Positions 11,390 through 18,522 of a DNA stretch of 25,184 nt are shown here, one piece after another. The stretch covers positions 1 to 25,184 of the forward strand of contig JBCCFW010000106.1 of NCBI GenBank assembly GCA_039029535.1. The letters are read 5' to 3'. The position numbers and the translations under genes are program-made. Every line of letters begins with the position of its first letter. The first letter of the stretch is position 1. The notes under the pieces were generated by a model. The model was given only the letters and a program-made list of their open reading frames with translations, did no database searches and was not told where the DNA came from. This DNA comes from JBCCFW01 sp039029535 (GTDB lineage: Bacteria; Acidobacteriota; JBCCFW01).

Positions 11390-11471
11390 CAGCATGCATG
11401 AAATGTCCGGTGAGAGGCGTGGCGACGACCACGTCGACAGCGTGGCGAGGCCTGGCCGAGGAGGGATGTCC

Positions 11472-12491
11472 ATGAGCAGCACCCTGCGTCCGAGTTGGCG
11501 CCGGGGTGCGCTGACCGAGCTGCGCCGTGCCCGACGTCACCTCCTCGCGGCGGCCGAGCTCGGCGAGTCCGACGGTCTCGCCGAAGACACCCTGGCGACC
11601 TTCGAGCGTGAGGTCCGTCATCTCCTCGGCGAGCTCCTGCAGCATCGCCGTCAGGTGCTCAGCGCCATCGTTCCGGCCCTGCGCATGCAGGTCACCGACG
11701 AGGAGACCATCGACGATCTCCGCGCTGCCCTGAAGGGCGAGGCGAAGCTGGCGGAGACGCTCCTCGCCTGCCTCCCCGAGGAGAGGGGGCTGTCGGCGGT
11801 CTTCGTCGATCTCATCAATGCCGACTACGCCGAGTCGCGGCACCTCCGCGCGCGTCGCTGCGAGCTCGGCCTGAAGGACGTCTCCGAGCCCCGCAGCAAG
11901 TTGTTGCAGTTCGATACGGACTGCATCGATCCGCCCCGGTTCTTCCTGCGGAGCTTCGAGCTCGACCAGCCGAACGCGCCCGTTCCGGCCTCGGTCACCC
12001 ATCTCGAGGATCACCGCCGTCGTCGATCGGCGGAGTGGCTCGAGCGGGGCCACGATCGGGTCGCGTCGGGGGATCCCGGCGGCGCCCTGAACTGCTTCTC
12101 CAAGGCGGCGGGCTTCGAGGAGAGTGCGGACGCCCTCACCTATCAGGGCTGGATGCATGCCTTGCTGGGCAACGAGGTCCAGGCCGAGCAGCTCTGTCTT
12201 CGGGCCATCGAGCTCGACCCGGAGTTCGGCAACCCGTACAACGACATCGGCACCCTCCACGTCCGTCGCGACAACGTGGAGATGGCCATCCAGTACTTCG
12301 AGAAAGCCAAGCAGGCCAAGCGCTACGAGCCGCGTCACTTCCCCTACATCAACCTGGGGAGGCTCTACCGTCGGCTCGGGATGCTGGAGCGTTCGCTCCG
12401 CGAGTTCGAGGGAGCGCTGGTCCACGACCCCGGCAACGCCGAGGCGGTCCGGGCCGTTCAGGATCTTCAGTCCCAGCTTTGCGCCGAGTGA
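11472..12491 (+). CDS. Tetratricopeptide-repeat protein
   Basis: A 339-residue protein without signal peptide or membrane segment, so probably cytosolic. ATG 11472 is chosen over ATG 11466 because the Shine-Dalgarno GGAGGG (11460-11465) touches the latter but is 6 nt from the former. The longer open frame upstream is antisense to the ABC ATPase. Residues 1-130 are strongly helical and charged (LTELRRARRHLLAAAEL, TFEREVRHLLGELLQHRRQVL) and may form a coiled coil or helical bundle that I do not recognise. Residues about 187-324 hold four TPR units, the clearest being LLGNEVQAEQLCLRAIELDPEFGNPY and RRLGMLERSLREFEGALVHDPGNAEA. TPRs act as protein-binding scaffolds. The gene is monocistronic, followed directly by a hairpin. 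Its partner is unknown. Confidence 0.88.
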   Translation: MSSTLRPSWRRGALTELRRARRHLLAAAELGESDGLAEDTLATFEREVRHLLGELLQHRRQVLSAIVPALRMQVTDEETIDDLRAALKGEAKLAETLLACLPEERGLSAVFVDLINADYAESRHLRARRCELGLKDVSEPRSKLLQFDTDCIDPPRFFLRSFELDQPNAPVPASVTHLEDHRRRRSAEWLERGHDRVASGDPGGALNCFSKAAGFEESADALTYQGWMHALLGNEVQAEQLCLRAIELDPEFGNPYNDIGTLHVRRDNVEMAIQYFEKAKQAKRYEPRHFPYINLGRLYRRLGMLERSLREFEGALVHDPGNAEAVRAVQDLQSQLCAE

Positions 12492-12496
12492 GTCCC

Positions 12497-12512
12497 GCGC
12501 GCTTCGGCGCGC
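12497..12512 (+). terminator. UUCG-tetraloop hairpin after TPR gene
   Basis: A perfect 6-bp GC stem (GCGCGC/GCGCGC) closed by a C(UUCG)G tetraloop, one of the most stable RNA loops, begins 6 nt after the TPR stop codon. No T-tract follows, so intrinsic termination is uncertain; it may mark the 3' end or protect the transcript. Confidence 0.5.
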
Positions 12513-12586
12513 TGGCACTTACGGGTTAGCATTGAGGCCGAGCCGGTTCTTCTTCTCCGGCTGCGCGACTCCACGGGACGCACGAC

Positions 12587-12808
12587 ATGGAAGAGATCTG
12601 GGCGCAACACTCGAACACCATCATCGGAGCGGTGCTGGTCATCGCGCTGATCTTCATCGGCATGAAGCTCTTCTCTCCGAAGAAGAAGGTGTTCGCCGAG
12701 GACATGACGCTCAACGTCAAGTGCAAGGACTGCGGCTGGCAGGGCACGGTCACGAAGTACAACCAGGTCTGCCGCAAGTGCAACAGCTCGAACCTCGAGA
12801 AGATGTGA
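12587..12808 (+). CDS. Small membrane-anchored zinc-ribbon protein
   Basis: A 73-residue protein with an N-terminal hydrophobic helix (about 11-29, TIIGAVLVIALIFIGMKLF), a basic stop (SPKKK) and a compact zinc-ribbon made of CKDCGW (Cys46, Cys49) and CRKCNSSNL (Cys62, Cys65). The helix is likely a membrane anchor with the ribbon in the cytosol, by the positive-inside rule. The Shine-Dalgarno is weak. The stop shares a base with the start of the TerB-like gene (TGATG), so the two are coupled. The ribbon resembles rubredoxin-like or FmdB-like small zinc knuckles, but I cannot place it in a named family. The function is unknown; nucleic-acid or protein binding is possible. Confidence 0.78.
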   Translation: MEEIWAQHSNTIIGAVLVIALIFIGMKLFSPKKKVFAEDMTLNVKCKDCGWQGTVTKYNQVCRKCNSSNLEKM

Positions 12809-13143
12809 TGCTCGAGACTCTCACTTCCGAAGACCGTCTCAGTCTCGTCCGCTTCGTCTGCTCCTTTGCCTGGGCCGATCTCGAGATCACCGACGAGGAG
12901 CGCGAGCTCGTGGGTTCGCTGGTCGAGGACCTCGGCCTCGAGGGCGGCGAGAAGCGCCAGGCCCTGGGCTGGCTGGAGCGTCCGCCCCGCCCCGACGACG
13001 TCGATCCGACTCTCGTGCCCATGGAGCACCGTCAGCTCTTCGTGCAGGCCGCCCGCGAGATCATCGCCGGTGACGGTCGTCTCAGCGACGAGGAGCTCGA
13101 CAGCCTCCGGATCTTCGAGCTCCTCCTGCGGGAGTCGAGCTGA
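12808..13143 (+). CDS. TerB-like small helical protein
   Basis: A 111-residue, acidic, all-helical cytosolic protein. ATG 12808 overlaps the previous stop by one base. The layout matches the TerB / tellurite-resistance-like fold: FVCSFAWADLEITDEERELVGSLVEDLGL in the first half and AAREIIAGDGRLSDEELDSLRIFELLL in the second. Each half is an acidic helix pair in which the pattern A-x-x-D-x-x-x-x-x-E-x-x (TDEE, SDEE) repeats, as in TerB's metal-binding repeats. No other ter gene lies nearby, so tellurite resistance is not implied; stand-alone TerB-fold proteins are common and mostly uncharacterised. It is coupled to the zinc-ribbon gene and followed by yjbQ 10 nt later. Confidence 0.75.
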   Translation: MLETLTSEDRLSLVRFVCSFAWADLEITDEERELVGSLVEDLGLEGGEKRQALGWLERPPRPDDVDPTLVPMEHRQLFVQAAREIIAGDGRLSDEELDSLRIFELLLRESS

Positions 13144-13153
13144 GCCTGGCGGG

Positions 13154-13573
13154 ATGAGGCAGCACCAGGATACCTGCACGGTCGCGACCCGCGGCCAGGG
13201 CCTCATCGACATCAGTCGCGAGGTGCAGTCGATCGTGGCGGAGGCGGGCATCCGCCAGGGCCAGGCGACGGCCTTCGTGCGGCACACGTCCGCCAGCCTC
13301 GTCATCCAGGAGAACGCGGATCCCACCGCCCGACGGGACCTGGAGGCGTTTCTCGCGAGGCTGGTGCCGGAGGGGGACCCGCTCTACCAGCACGTGGCCG
13401 AAGGGCCCGACGACATGCCCGCCCACGTGCGGTCGGCGCTGACCCAGACCTCCATCGTCATCCCCGTCAGCGACGGGCGGCTGGGCATGGGGACCTGGCA
13501 GGGCCTCTACCTGTGGGAGCACCGGCGGGCAGGCCACCGGCGCTCCGTCACGGTCCACGTCCTGGGAGAGTGA
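13154..13573 (+). CDS. yjbQ: YjbQ family protein (UPF0047)
   Basis: A 139-residue protein matching the YjbQ/UPF0047 family throughout. The conserved residues are HTSASLVIQENADP (His44, Glu53), HVAEGPDDMPAHVRSAL (His80, His91) and GRLGMGTWQGLYLWEHR (109-124). The conserved histidines and acidic residues line a metal or phosphate site. Some members rescue thiamine-phosphate synthase loss when overexpressed, hence the database name 'secondary thiamine-phosphate synthase', but the physiological role is unsettled. ATG 13154 is preceded by GGCGGG, a weak ribosome site, and lies 10 nt after the TerB-like stop; the longer frame upstream is a shadow of that gene. It is the last gene of a three-gene operon. 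Family membership is secure, the function less so. Confidence 0.93.
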   Translation: MRQHQDTCTVATRGQGLIDISREVQSIVAEAGIRQGQATAFVRHTSASLVIQENADPTARRDLEAFLARLVPEGDPLYQHVAEGPDDMPAHVRSALTQTSIVIPVSDGRLGMGTWQGLYLWEHRRAGHRRSVTVHVLGE

Positions 13574-13625
13574 GCGCGCCCGCCACGTCGCCGGGCCGGT
13601 TGAAGACCAACCTGCCTCTCGACTT

Positions 13626-13670
13626 GCGGGCAGCGCCAGCGCGCCAGAGACGGCGTGCTGCCGCGCCCGC
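13626..13670. terminator. Hairpin between convergent genes
   Basis: An inner stem AGCGCGCC/GGCGTGCT (13638-13645, 13652-13659, one G-T pair, 6-nt loop) is nested within GCGGGC/GCCCGC (13626-13631, 13665-13670). It sits in the 102-nt gap between the stop of yjbQ and that of the minus-strand gene ending at 13676, so it could act on both transcripts. There is no T-tract on either side. Confidence 0.35.
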
Positions 13671-13675
13671 GGGGA

Positions 13676-14263
13676 CTACTCCGGCTCGACGAGGCTCTCG
13701 GTGGGCGTGCGGTACTCGGCGATGAGGATGTCGAGCACGTCGTGGATCTCGCCGGCGAAGACGCGGCCGACGGACTCTTCCTCGTCGATGTAGGGACGAC
13801 CGCCGTCGAACTCGTGGACGCGGGAATCGACCGGACCGACCTTGCCGTTGGCGAAGCCCTCGCGCTTGCGCCAGCCGTAGACCTTGAACTCGGCCCAGGT
13901 GGAAATGCCCGTGTCGTGGTCGGACACCACCCTCTTGCGGTACTGGCGAGCCTCGTGGACGAGGAACACCGGTCGCGCGTCGACGCGGAGCTTGACCGCG
14001 AAGTGGTAGTCGCCGCTCCTCATCGCCTTCTTGGCGTCGTGCACGGCGTCGACCTGGTAGCCGAGGCTTTCGAGGAGAGGCGTCAGGTGCGTGCGCACGT
14101 GACGCGCCATGGACTCGGCGTTGCGGTGCTTGCCCTTGCCGTGGCGGGCGGCCTGGATCTCGAGGGCCAGGTAACCGGCCGACTGCGCGGCGGCTGAGCC
14201 CGCGAGGCCGAGGGCCAGGCCGAGCACGACGAGAATGGCTGCGGGTCGACGATGGGCGCTCAT
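13676..14263 (-). CDS. Secreted hypothetical protein
   Basis: A 195-residue protein with a clear signal peptide (about 1-26, ending SAAAQ) and no other membrane segment, so probably periplasmic or exported. ATG 14263 has an excellent Shine-Dalgarno (GGAGGAG, 14270-14276, 6-7 nt spacing); the 20-codon extension to 14323 is rejected. The mature part looks like an alpha/beta domain: ESMARHVRTHLTPLLESLGYQVDAVHDAKKAM, then DYHFAVKLRVDARPVFLVHEARQYRKRV, then TWAEFKVYGWRKREGF. HGKGKHRNAESMARHVRTHL followed by a later HEA could suggest amidase-like chemistry, but no standard motif is met and I do not claim it. The family is not recognised. It converges with yjbQ. Confidence 0.7.
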   Translation of the reverse strand: MSAHRRPAAILVVLGLALGLAGSAAAQSAGYLALEIQAARHGKGKHRNAESMARHVRTHLTPLLESLGYQVDAVHDAKKAMRSGDYHFAVKLRVDARPVFLVHEARQYRKRVVSDHDTGISTWAEFKVYGWRKREGFANGKVGPVDSRVHEFDGGRPYIDEEESVGRVFAGEIHDVLDILIAEYRTPTESLVEPE

Positions 14264-14278
14264 GCGCACTCCTCCGGA

Positions 14279-14296
14279 GGTCCGTGTAGACGGACC
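14279..14296 (-). other. Hairpin upstream of ribosome-binding site
   Basis: GGTCCGT/ACGGACC (7 bp, loop GTAG) lies just upstream of the Shine-Dalgarno of the secreted protein starting at 14263; the SD region itself contains the palindrome CCTCCGGAGG (14271-14280). It could influence translation or end the transcript of the gene ending at 14401. Structure seen, function inferred. Confidence 0.25.
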
Positions 14297-14400
14297 GCTG
14301 CCCCCAAGGAAGCGGCTGATCATGCGACAGCGGTGGCGCTGGCGTCCAGCCGCGTCCGGTTGACGTTCGATGCTCCGTCCCCTCGGGACCCCGAAGTGCC

Positions 14401-15015
14401 TCAGTCGGTGGGCTCCGGGAGGCCGAGAGTCTCGTTCAGGGCGAGGGCGTCGCGGATGGGGACGGCCACGGAGAGACCGGGGGCGGGGCCCTCGCGATTC
14501 GTCAGCACCGCCGCCAGGGCGCCGTCTCGACGCCGATGCACGGCCGAGCCGGGCGGCAGCAGGCCGGGGGCCAGGTCGAGCAGGTAGGCAAACTCCTGCT
14601 GGGGCTGGCCGTCGACGAAGTCGTGGAGACGTCCGGCGGTGAGGCAGCCGCGGGTGATCCAGAGATGACGCGCTTTCCCGTTCTCGAAGAGGAGGCTCGC
14701 CCCGGGACCGAGGACCACGAGCTCCTCGCCGTCGGCCAGGGGGGCGGCCGCGAGGCGTTCGAGGGGCGTGAGGCCGAGGTCCTCGGAGGCCTCCAGGAGG
14801 CCGAGCTGTCGCTCGTCGTCGACGGCCAGCAGCGTGGCTCCCGGACGCTTGAGGAAGCGACAGCGCTCGGCCGCGGCGTCGTGGGCGAGGGCCGCGGTCG
14901 TGACGAGGCAGTCACGGCCTTCGAGACGGAGGGCCAGCGCGAGGCCCAGTGCGCGGGCCTGCTCGGGGTGCCGCAGGATGGCGCCGGCACGCTTGGTGGC
15001 GGAGAGAGCGTTCAC
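14401..15015 (-). CDS. Hypothetical protein, possible degenerate trypsin-like fold
   Basis: A 204-residue protein if it starts at GTG 15015. GGGAG directly abuts this codon, so the start is uncertain; anything longer would run into the divergent gene at 15116. There is no signal peptide or membrane helix. The order of segments vaguely recalls an HtrA/trypsin fold: CLVTTAALAH (36-45) where family members have TNAHV, LLAVDDERQLGLLE (62-75) where the Asp strand lies, GLLPPGSAVHRRRDGALAAVL (151-171) where GNSGGP-x-DG-x-VVG would fall, and LSVAVPI (181-187). The catalytic His and the GNSGG motif are not intact, so it would be a pseudoprotease. This is a low-confidence structural guess; the family is otherwise unrecognised. 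Confidence 0.55.
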   Translation of the reverse strand: MNALSATKRAGAILRHPEQARALGLALALRLEGRDCLVTTAALAHDAAAERCRFLKRPGATLLAVDDERQLGLLEASEDLGLTPLERLAAAPLADGEELVVLGPGASLLFENGKARHLWITRGCLTAGRLHDFVDGQPQQEFAYLLDLAPGLLPPGSAVHRRRDGALAAVLTNREGPAPGLSVAVPIRDALALNETLGLPEPTD

Positions 15016-15115
15016 CTCCCGATCATGCCGAGTCGACCGACCCGACAGCGTGATCGGGTGCGACCGACGGTGCCGGGGGCTCGCGGCGACCCCGGGGCTG
15101 CCGCATGATCGGTGA

Positions 15116-15898
15116 ATGAAGCTCACGGTCATGGGCAGCGCCGACGCCTTCTCCTCGGCGGGTCGCGGCAACTCGTGCTACTGGCTCGACGACGCGGCTC
15201 CCCGTCCGTTCATGGTCGACTTCGGCCCGACGGCATTGCAGGCGGTGCAGTCGAGCGACCGTGGCCCCGACGAGCTCGCCGGCCTGGCGCTCACGCACCT
15301 GCACGGCGACCACTTCGGTGGCTTCGCCGTCCTTCACGTGTGCCTCGCCTTCCAGGCCCGTCGCACCGAGCCCTTCGTCGTCCTCGGCCCCACGGGCACG
15401 CGGGACAAGCTCGAGAGCTTGCTCGACCTGACCTACGGACCGTCGGTCACCGACAAGGCTCAGTTCGACATCGAGTACCACGAGATCGCGCCGGGCGAAT
15501 CGACCACGGTGCTCGGTGCTCGAGTGGAGGCCTTCGCTGCCGAGCACCTCGATCCGCCCGAGCAAGCCCTGTGCTTGCGGGTGACCGGCGGCGACGGCGC
15601 GGTCGTCGCGTTCTCGGGTGACACTGCTCCCTGCGACGGTCTCGAGGCCGCCGCAGACGGCGCCGACCTGCTCGTGGCCGAGTGCTCGAGCCTGCGACCG
15701 CCCGCCGGTCGTCACTGCACCTGGGAGGCCTGGCAGGAGATGGCGCAGCGCTTTCGGTGTCGGAAAGTCTTGCTCACGCACCTCGGTCCCGACGTGCGAG
15801 AGGAGGTGCCGGCGGCGCTGGCGGAGAACCCCCCGAAGGGACCGCCCATGACGCTGGCCGACGACGGGATGGTGCTCGAGGTGAAACCGGAGGCGTGA
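15116..15898 (+). CDS. MBL-fold metallo-hydrolase (RNase Z-like subgroup)
   Basis: A 260-residue cytosolic metallo-beta-lactamase-fold hydrolase. The metal motif THLHGDHFGG (His61, His63, Asp65, His66) is complete. It is followed by His144 (AEHLDPPEQALCLRV, the RNase Z motif III position), Asp169 in FSGDTAPCDGL, and His222 in LLTHLG. The N-terminus MKLTVMGSADAF and the GNSCYWLDD segment fit the RNase Z/ElaC-like or arylsulfatase-like branch. The flexible arm typical of tRNA 3' endonucleases is not evident, so a small-molecule phosphodiesterase or sulfatase role is as likely as tRNA processing. The gene diverges from the one ending at 14401 and converges on the permease with a 15-nt gap. Class is sure, substrate unknown. 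Confidence 0.92.
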   Translation: MKLTVMGSADAFSSAGRGNSCYWLDDAAPRPFMVDFGPTALQAVQSSDRGPDELAGLALTHLHGDHFGGFAVLHVCLAFQARRTEPFVVLGPTGTRDKLESLLDLTYGPSVTDKAQFDIEYHEIAPGESTTVLGARVEAFAAEHLDPPEQALCLRVTGGDGAVVAFSGDTAPCDGLEAAADGADLLVAECSSLRPPAGRHCTWEAWQEMAQRFRCRKVLLTHLGPDVREEVPAALAENPPKGPPMTLADDGMVLEVKPEA

Positions 15899-15913
15899 GC
15901 CGTCGCGACGTCC

Positions 15914-17587
15914 TCAGTCGTCGTGCTCGGCCTTCTTCGCCGTCAGCCAACGGTCGACCTGCCAGCCCAGGCCCACCAGCGCGAACTGCAGCGGGACGGC
16001 CCATTGCCATCCGACCGTTCCCTTGGAGAAGGCGGACGGCGCTCGAGTCAGCAGCTCGGCGAGCATCGCGCGGAGGCTGGTGATCGGGCTGAGCAGGCTC
16101 GACGTGTCGACGAAGGGCTGCAGGGCCCTCGTGAACTCCATCCCTGGCACCTGGCGCCAGGAGCTCTGGATCACGGGCAGGGCGGCCAGGAGCAGGAAGG
16201 CTCCGAGCACCAGCAGCGAGCCGATTCGACGACGCACGCTCTCACGAAACGCGAGCGAGCCCAGCGTGGTCGCGAAGAGCAGCGGGAGCGCGAGCAAGGG
16301 CAAGGCTGCGGCCAGCAGCCAGGGCTTCGTCGTCACGCCGGACGGCGCGAACCTCGCCAAGAGCAGGCCGTTGAGCGCGACGACGACCAGGCCGAGGAAC
16401 CATGAGGTGCTGCGGTCCAGGCCGAGGATGCGTCGCCAGCCGTGAAGGTGACGCTTGCCCAGGTCGGCGACGGGGGAGAGCGTGCCCTGAGCTGCCGCCC
16501 AGGTGCCGGCGAGGATCGGGATCAAGAGCAATGCCCAGCCGTGAGCCGCCGCCTGGAAGGACGTGAGCCCCGCCGTCATCACTCCGGGCGTGCTCCAGGC
16601 CAGCGCCGAGGACCAGCGAAGTCCCAGGCCGCGGAGGCGATCCGGCGCCTTCCAGCGCGCCTCCGCCGAGTAGTAGCTGGCCGGTACCGACACGACGTGC
16701 AGCACGAGCGTCATGGCCCAACCGGGGAGGGCGAAGCCGAGCAGGCGAATGCCGATGTCGGGGAGGAAAGCCGCGTAGGCCGCCAGCGGTGGTGCCGCCC
16801 ACATGAGGAGACGCACCATCTCGTGCGTGTTCACGCCGACCATGGTGAACACGGCGAGCAGGAACGCGAGGATCGGGCCCAGGAAGATCACCGCGCTCTG
16901 CAGCGAGGCGTTCTGGGCGGCGGCCTGACCGCTCTGTCGCGCGAGACTCTGGATGCGACGGTGGAAGCTCGCCTGGTCGTCATCGTCGCCGTCGTTGGAG
17001 GTCGGCCATTGCTCTGCCAGGCTGGCTTGACGGACGACCCAGACCACCGTCCCGAAGACCCAGATGGCCATCACGACGAAGATCAGCAGGACGTGACCGA
17101 GACCGAAGGGAGAGACCACCGCTGCGGCTGCGAACGCGGGGAAGCGCGTGCAGAGCAAGAAGCACTGCAAGAGCACGAAGAAGAGCGACTTCCCCATGAG
17201 GTAGGCCGACGCGGGCAAGGGTCCAGTGGCCAGGTGGTCTCGTGACTTGCTCGTCACCTCGGCGACGGCATCGCGGGCCATCAAGGTGAAGACCACGACG
17301 CCCGAGCCGATCGCGTAGGTCACCGCGATGGCCGCGAAGATGGTGAGCATCCCCTGGAAGGGGTAGAAGGCGTTGACGAGGTAGAGGACGAGACCGAGCA
17401 GTGCCTGCACGACGAGCGCGCGCTCGGCCAACACGAGGGCGCCCTGCTGTCGGAAGGCCAGGGTCGCCGTCATCCGAGCGACGCCGACGACCTGACGTCG
17501 CCAGGCCGTCCAGCGGTCGCGGCTCGAGGGCGGTCCGTCGGAGCCCAGCCCCGTCGACGCGGGAAGGTAGCGAGCCGCCGTGCTCAT
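15914..17587 (-). CDS. ABC transporter permease, about 12 transmembrane helices
   Basis: A 557-residue very hydrophobic protein with about 12 membrane helices. A polar cytosolic N-terminus (about 1-50) is followed by helices in blocks at about 55-105, 130-185, 235-320, 340-385, 400-420 and 430-545. An acidic cytosolic loop containing DGDDDDQ (about residue 200) separates the first blocks. ATG 17587 overlaps the ATPase stop by 4 nt (ATGA), which makes it the membrane partner of that ATPase. It is larger than a standard ABC-2 permease (6 helices), so it probably equals two fused halves. I cannot name the family from motifs. The operon with a periplasmic membrane-anchored protein suggests export or envelope remodelling; the substrate is unknown. 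Confidence 0.82.
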   Translation of the reverse strand: MSTAARYLPASTGLGSDGPPSSRDRWTAWRRQVVGVARMTATLAFRQQGALVLAERALVVQALLGLVLYLVNAFYPFQGMLTIFAAIAVTYAIGSGVVVFTLMARDAVAEVTSKSRDHLATGPLPASAYLMGKSLFFVLLQCFLLCTRFPAFAAAAVVSPFGLGHVLLIFVVMAIWVFGTVVWVVRQASLAEQWPTSNDGDDDDQASFHRRIQSLARQSGQAAAQNASLQSAVIFLGPILAFLLAVFTMVGVNTHEMVRLLMWAAPPLAAYAAFLPDIGIRLLGFALPGWAMTLVLHVVSVPASYYSAEARWKAPDRLRGLGLRWSSALAWSTPGVMTAGLTSFQAAAHGWALLLIPILAGTWAAAQGTLSPVADLGKRHLHGWRRILGLDRSTSWFLGLVVVALNGLLLARFAPSGVTTKPWLLAAALPLLALPLLFATTLGSLAFRESVRRRIGSLLVLGAFLLLAALPVIQSSWRQVPGMEFTRALQPFVDTSSLLSPITSLRAMLAELLTRAPSAFSKGTVGWQWAVPLQFALVGLGWQVDRWLTAKKAEHDD

Positions 17588-18522
17588 GACACCACGCCCT
17601 CGGTGAGCTTCAAGAAGAGGTTCTCGAGGTCGTCACCTTCCAATGAAACGGTGCAGAACAGGTGGTCGGCGCGCGCCAGCTCGTTGAGGAGACGAGCGAG
17701 CTCCTCGCGGCCTCCCGTGAACGACACGAAGACCTGACGACCTTCGACGTCGACGCGCTGAACGAGCGCGTGCGCTGCCAACAGCTCGCGTGCTGCCTCT
17801 GGCTCGCTGACCATCTCGAGGCGGACGACCGACTCGGAGCGCGAGCGGGCGCGGATGTCGTCGAGGCTGCCGTGGGCGACCGTGCGACCGGCCTCGATGA
17901 TGGCGATGGCGTCGCAGACCTCGGCGAGGTCGGCGAGCACGTGCGACGAGATCAGCACGGTGCGACCCATTCGCTGGAGCTCGCGGATGAGCTCTCGCAG
18001 CTCGACGCGGGCACGAGGGTCGAGACCGGACGCGGGCTCGTCGAGGATGAGCAGCTCGGGCTCCGGCAGCAAGGTGCGCGCGAGGAAGAGACGCTGACGC
18101 ATGCCCTTGGACAGGCCGCCGAGGTCCTTCTCACGATGAGCCTGAAGGTCGGTCAAGGCGACCACGTCGTCGACGGCGGACTCGATGCGCTCGGGCGGCA
18201 AGGCGTGGATGCCCGCTCCGTAGCGCAGGTACTGCTCGACGGTGAGCTGTTCGGGGAGGGCGATGACGTCCGGCATGAAGCCCAGGTGCCAGCGCACCCA
18301 GTGCGCCTCTTCGCGGAGGTTGCGACCGAGCACCTCGACGCGTCCCTCGTCGGGCTCTTGCAAGGTGGCGAGCACCTTCATGGTCGTCGACTTGCCGGCT
18401 CCGTTGGGACCGATGAGCCCGCACACCTGGCCACGCTCGACGCGGAGGTCGAGCTCGGAGACGGCGACGTGGTCACCGTAGCTGACCGTCAGGCCCTCGA
18501 TGAGGATCGCGTGGTCGCTCAC
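17584..18522 (-). CDS. ABC-2 type transporter ATPase
   Basis: A 312-residue ATPase with Walker A GPNGAGKS (38-45), signature LSKGMRQR (137-144), Walker B LLILDEP (157-163), D-loop SGLDP and H-loop His194. The Q-loop glutamine is replaced by Asp in GFMPD (residue 85), a substitution seen in other ABC-2 ATPases of the CcmA/NosF/GldA type. The last about 80 residues (from 228) form the usual C-terminal regulatory domain of this type. GTG 18522 overlaps the upstream stop (GTGA); the frame runs open to 18978 only as shadow of the upstream gene, with no ribosome site. It drives the 557-residue permease next to it. Confidence 0.93.
   Translation of the reverse strand: MSDHAILIEGLTVSYGDHVAVSELDLRVERGQVCGLIGPNGAGKSTTMKVLATLQEPDEGRVEVLGRNLREEAHWVRWHLGFMPDVIALPEQLTVEQYLRYGAGIHALPPERIESAVDDVVALTDLQAHREKDLGGLSKGMRQRLFLARTLLPEPELLILDEPASGLDPRARVELRELIRELQRMGRTVLISSHVLADLAEVCDAIAIIEAGRTVAHGSLDDIRARSRSESVVRLEMVSEPEAARELLAAHALVQRVDVEGRQVFVSFTGGREELARLLNELARADHLFCTVSLEGDDLENLFLKLTEGVVS

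Noticed and set aside
11283..12518. N-terminal 412-codon extension of the ABC ATPase frame
   Set aside because: It is antisense to the TPR gene and has no recognisable domain. The ATPase N-terminus begins at 11282.
12512..12535. Sigma54-like promoter (TGGCAC...TTAGC) before the zinc-ribbon gene
   Set aside because: The GG-to-GC spacing is 13 nt rather than the required 10.
12808..13143. Tellurite resistance operon
   Set aside because: Only a single TerB-like fold is present; no TerA, TerC, TerD or TerE gene accompanies it.
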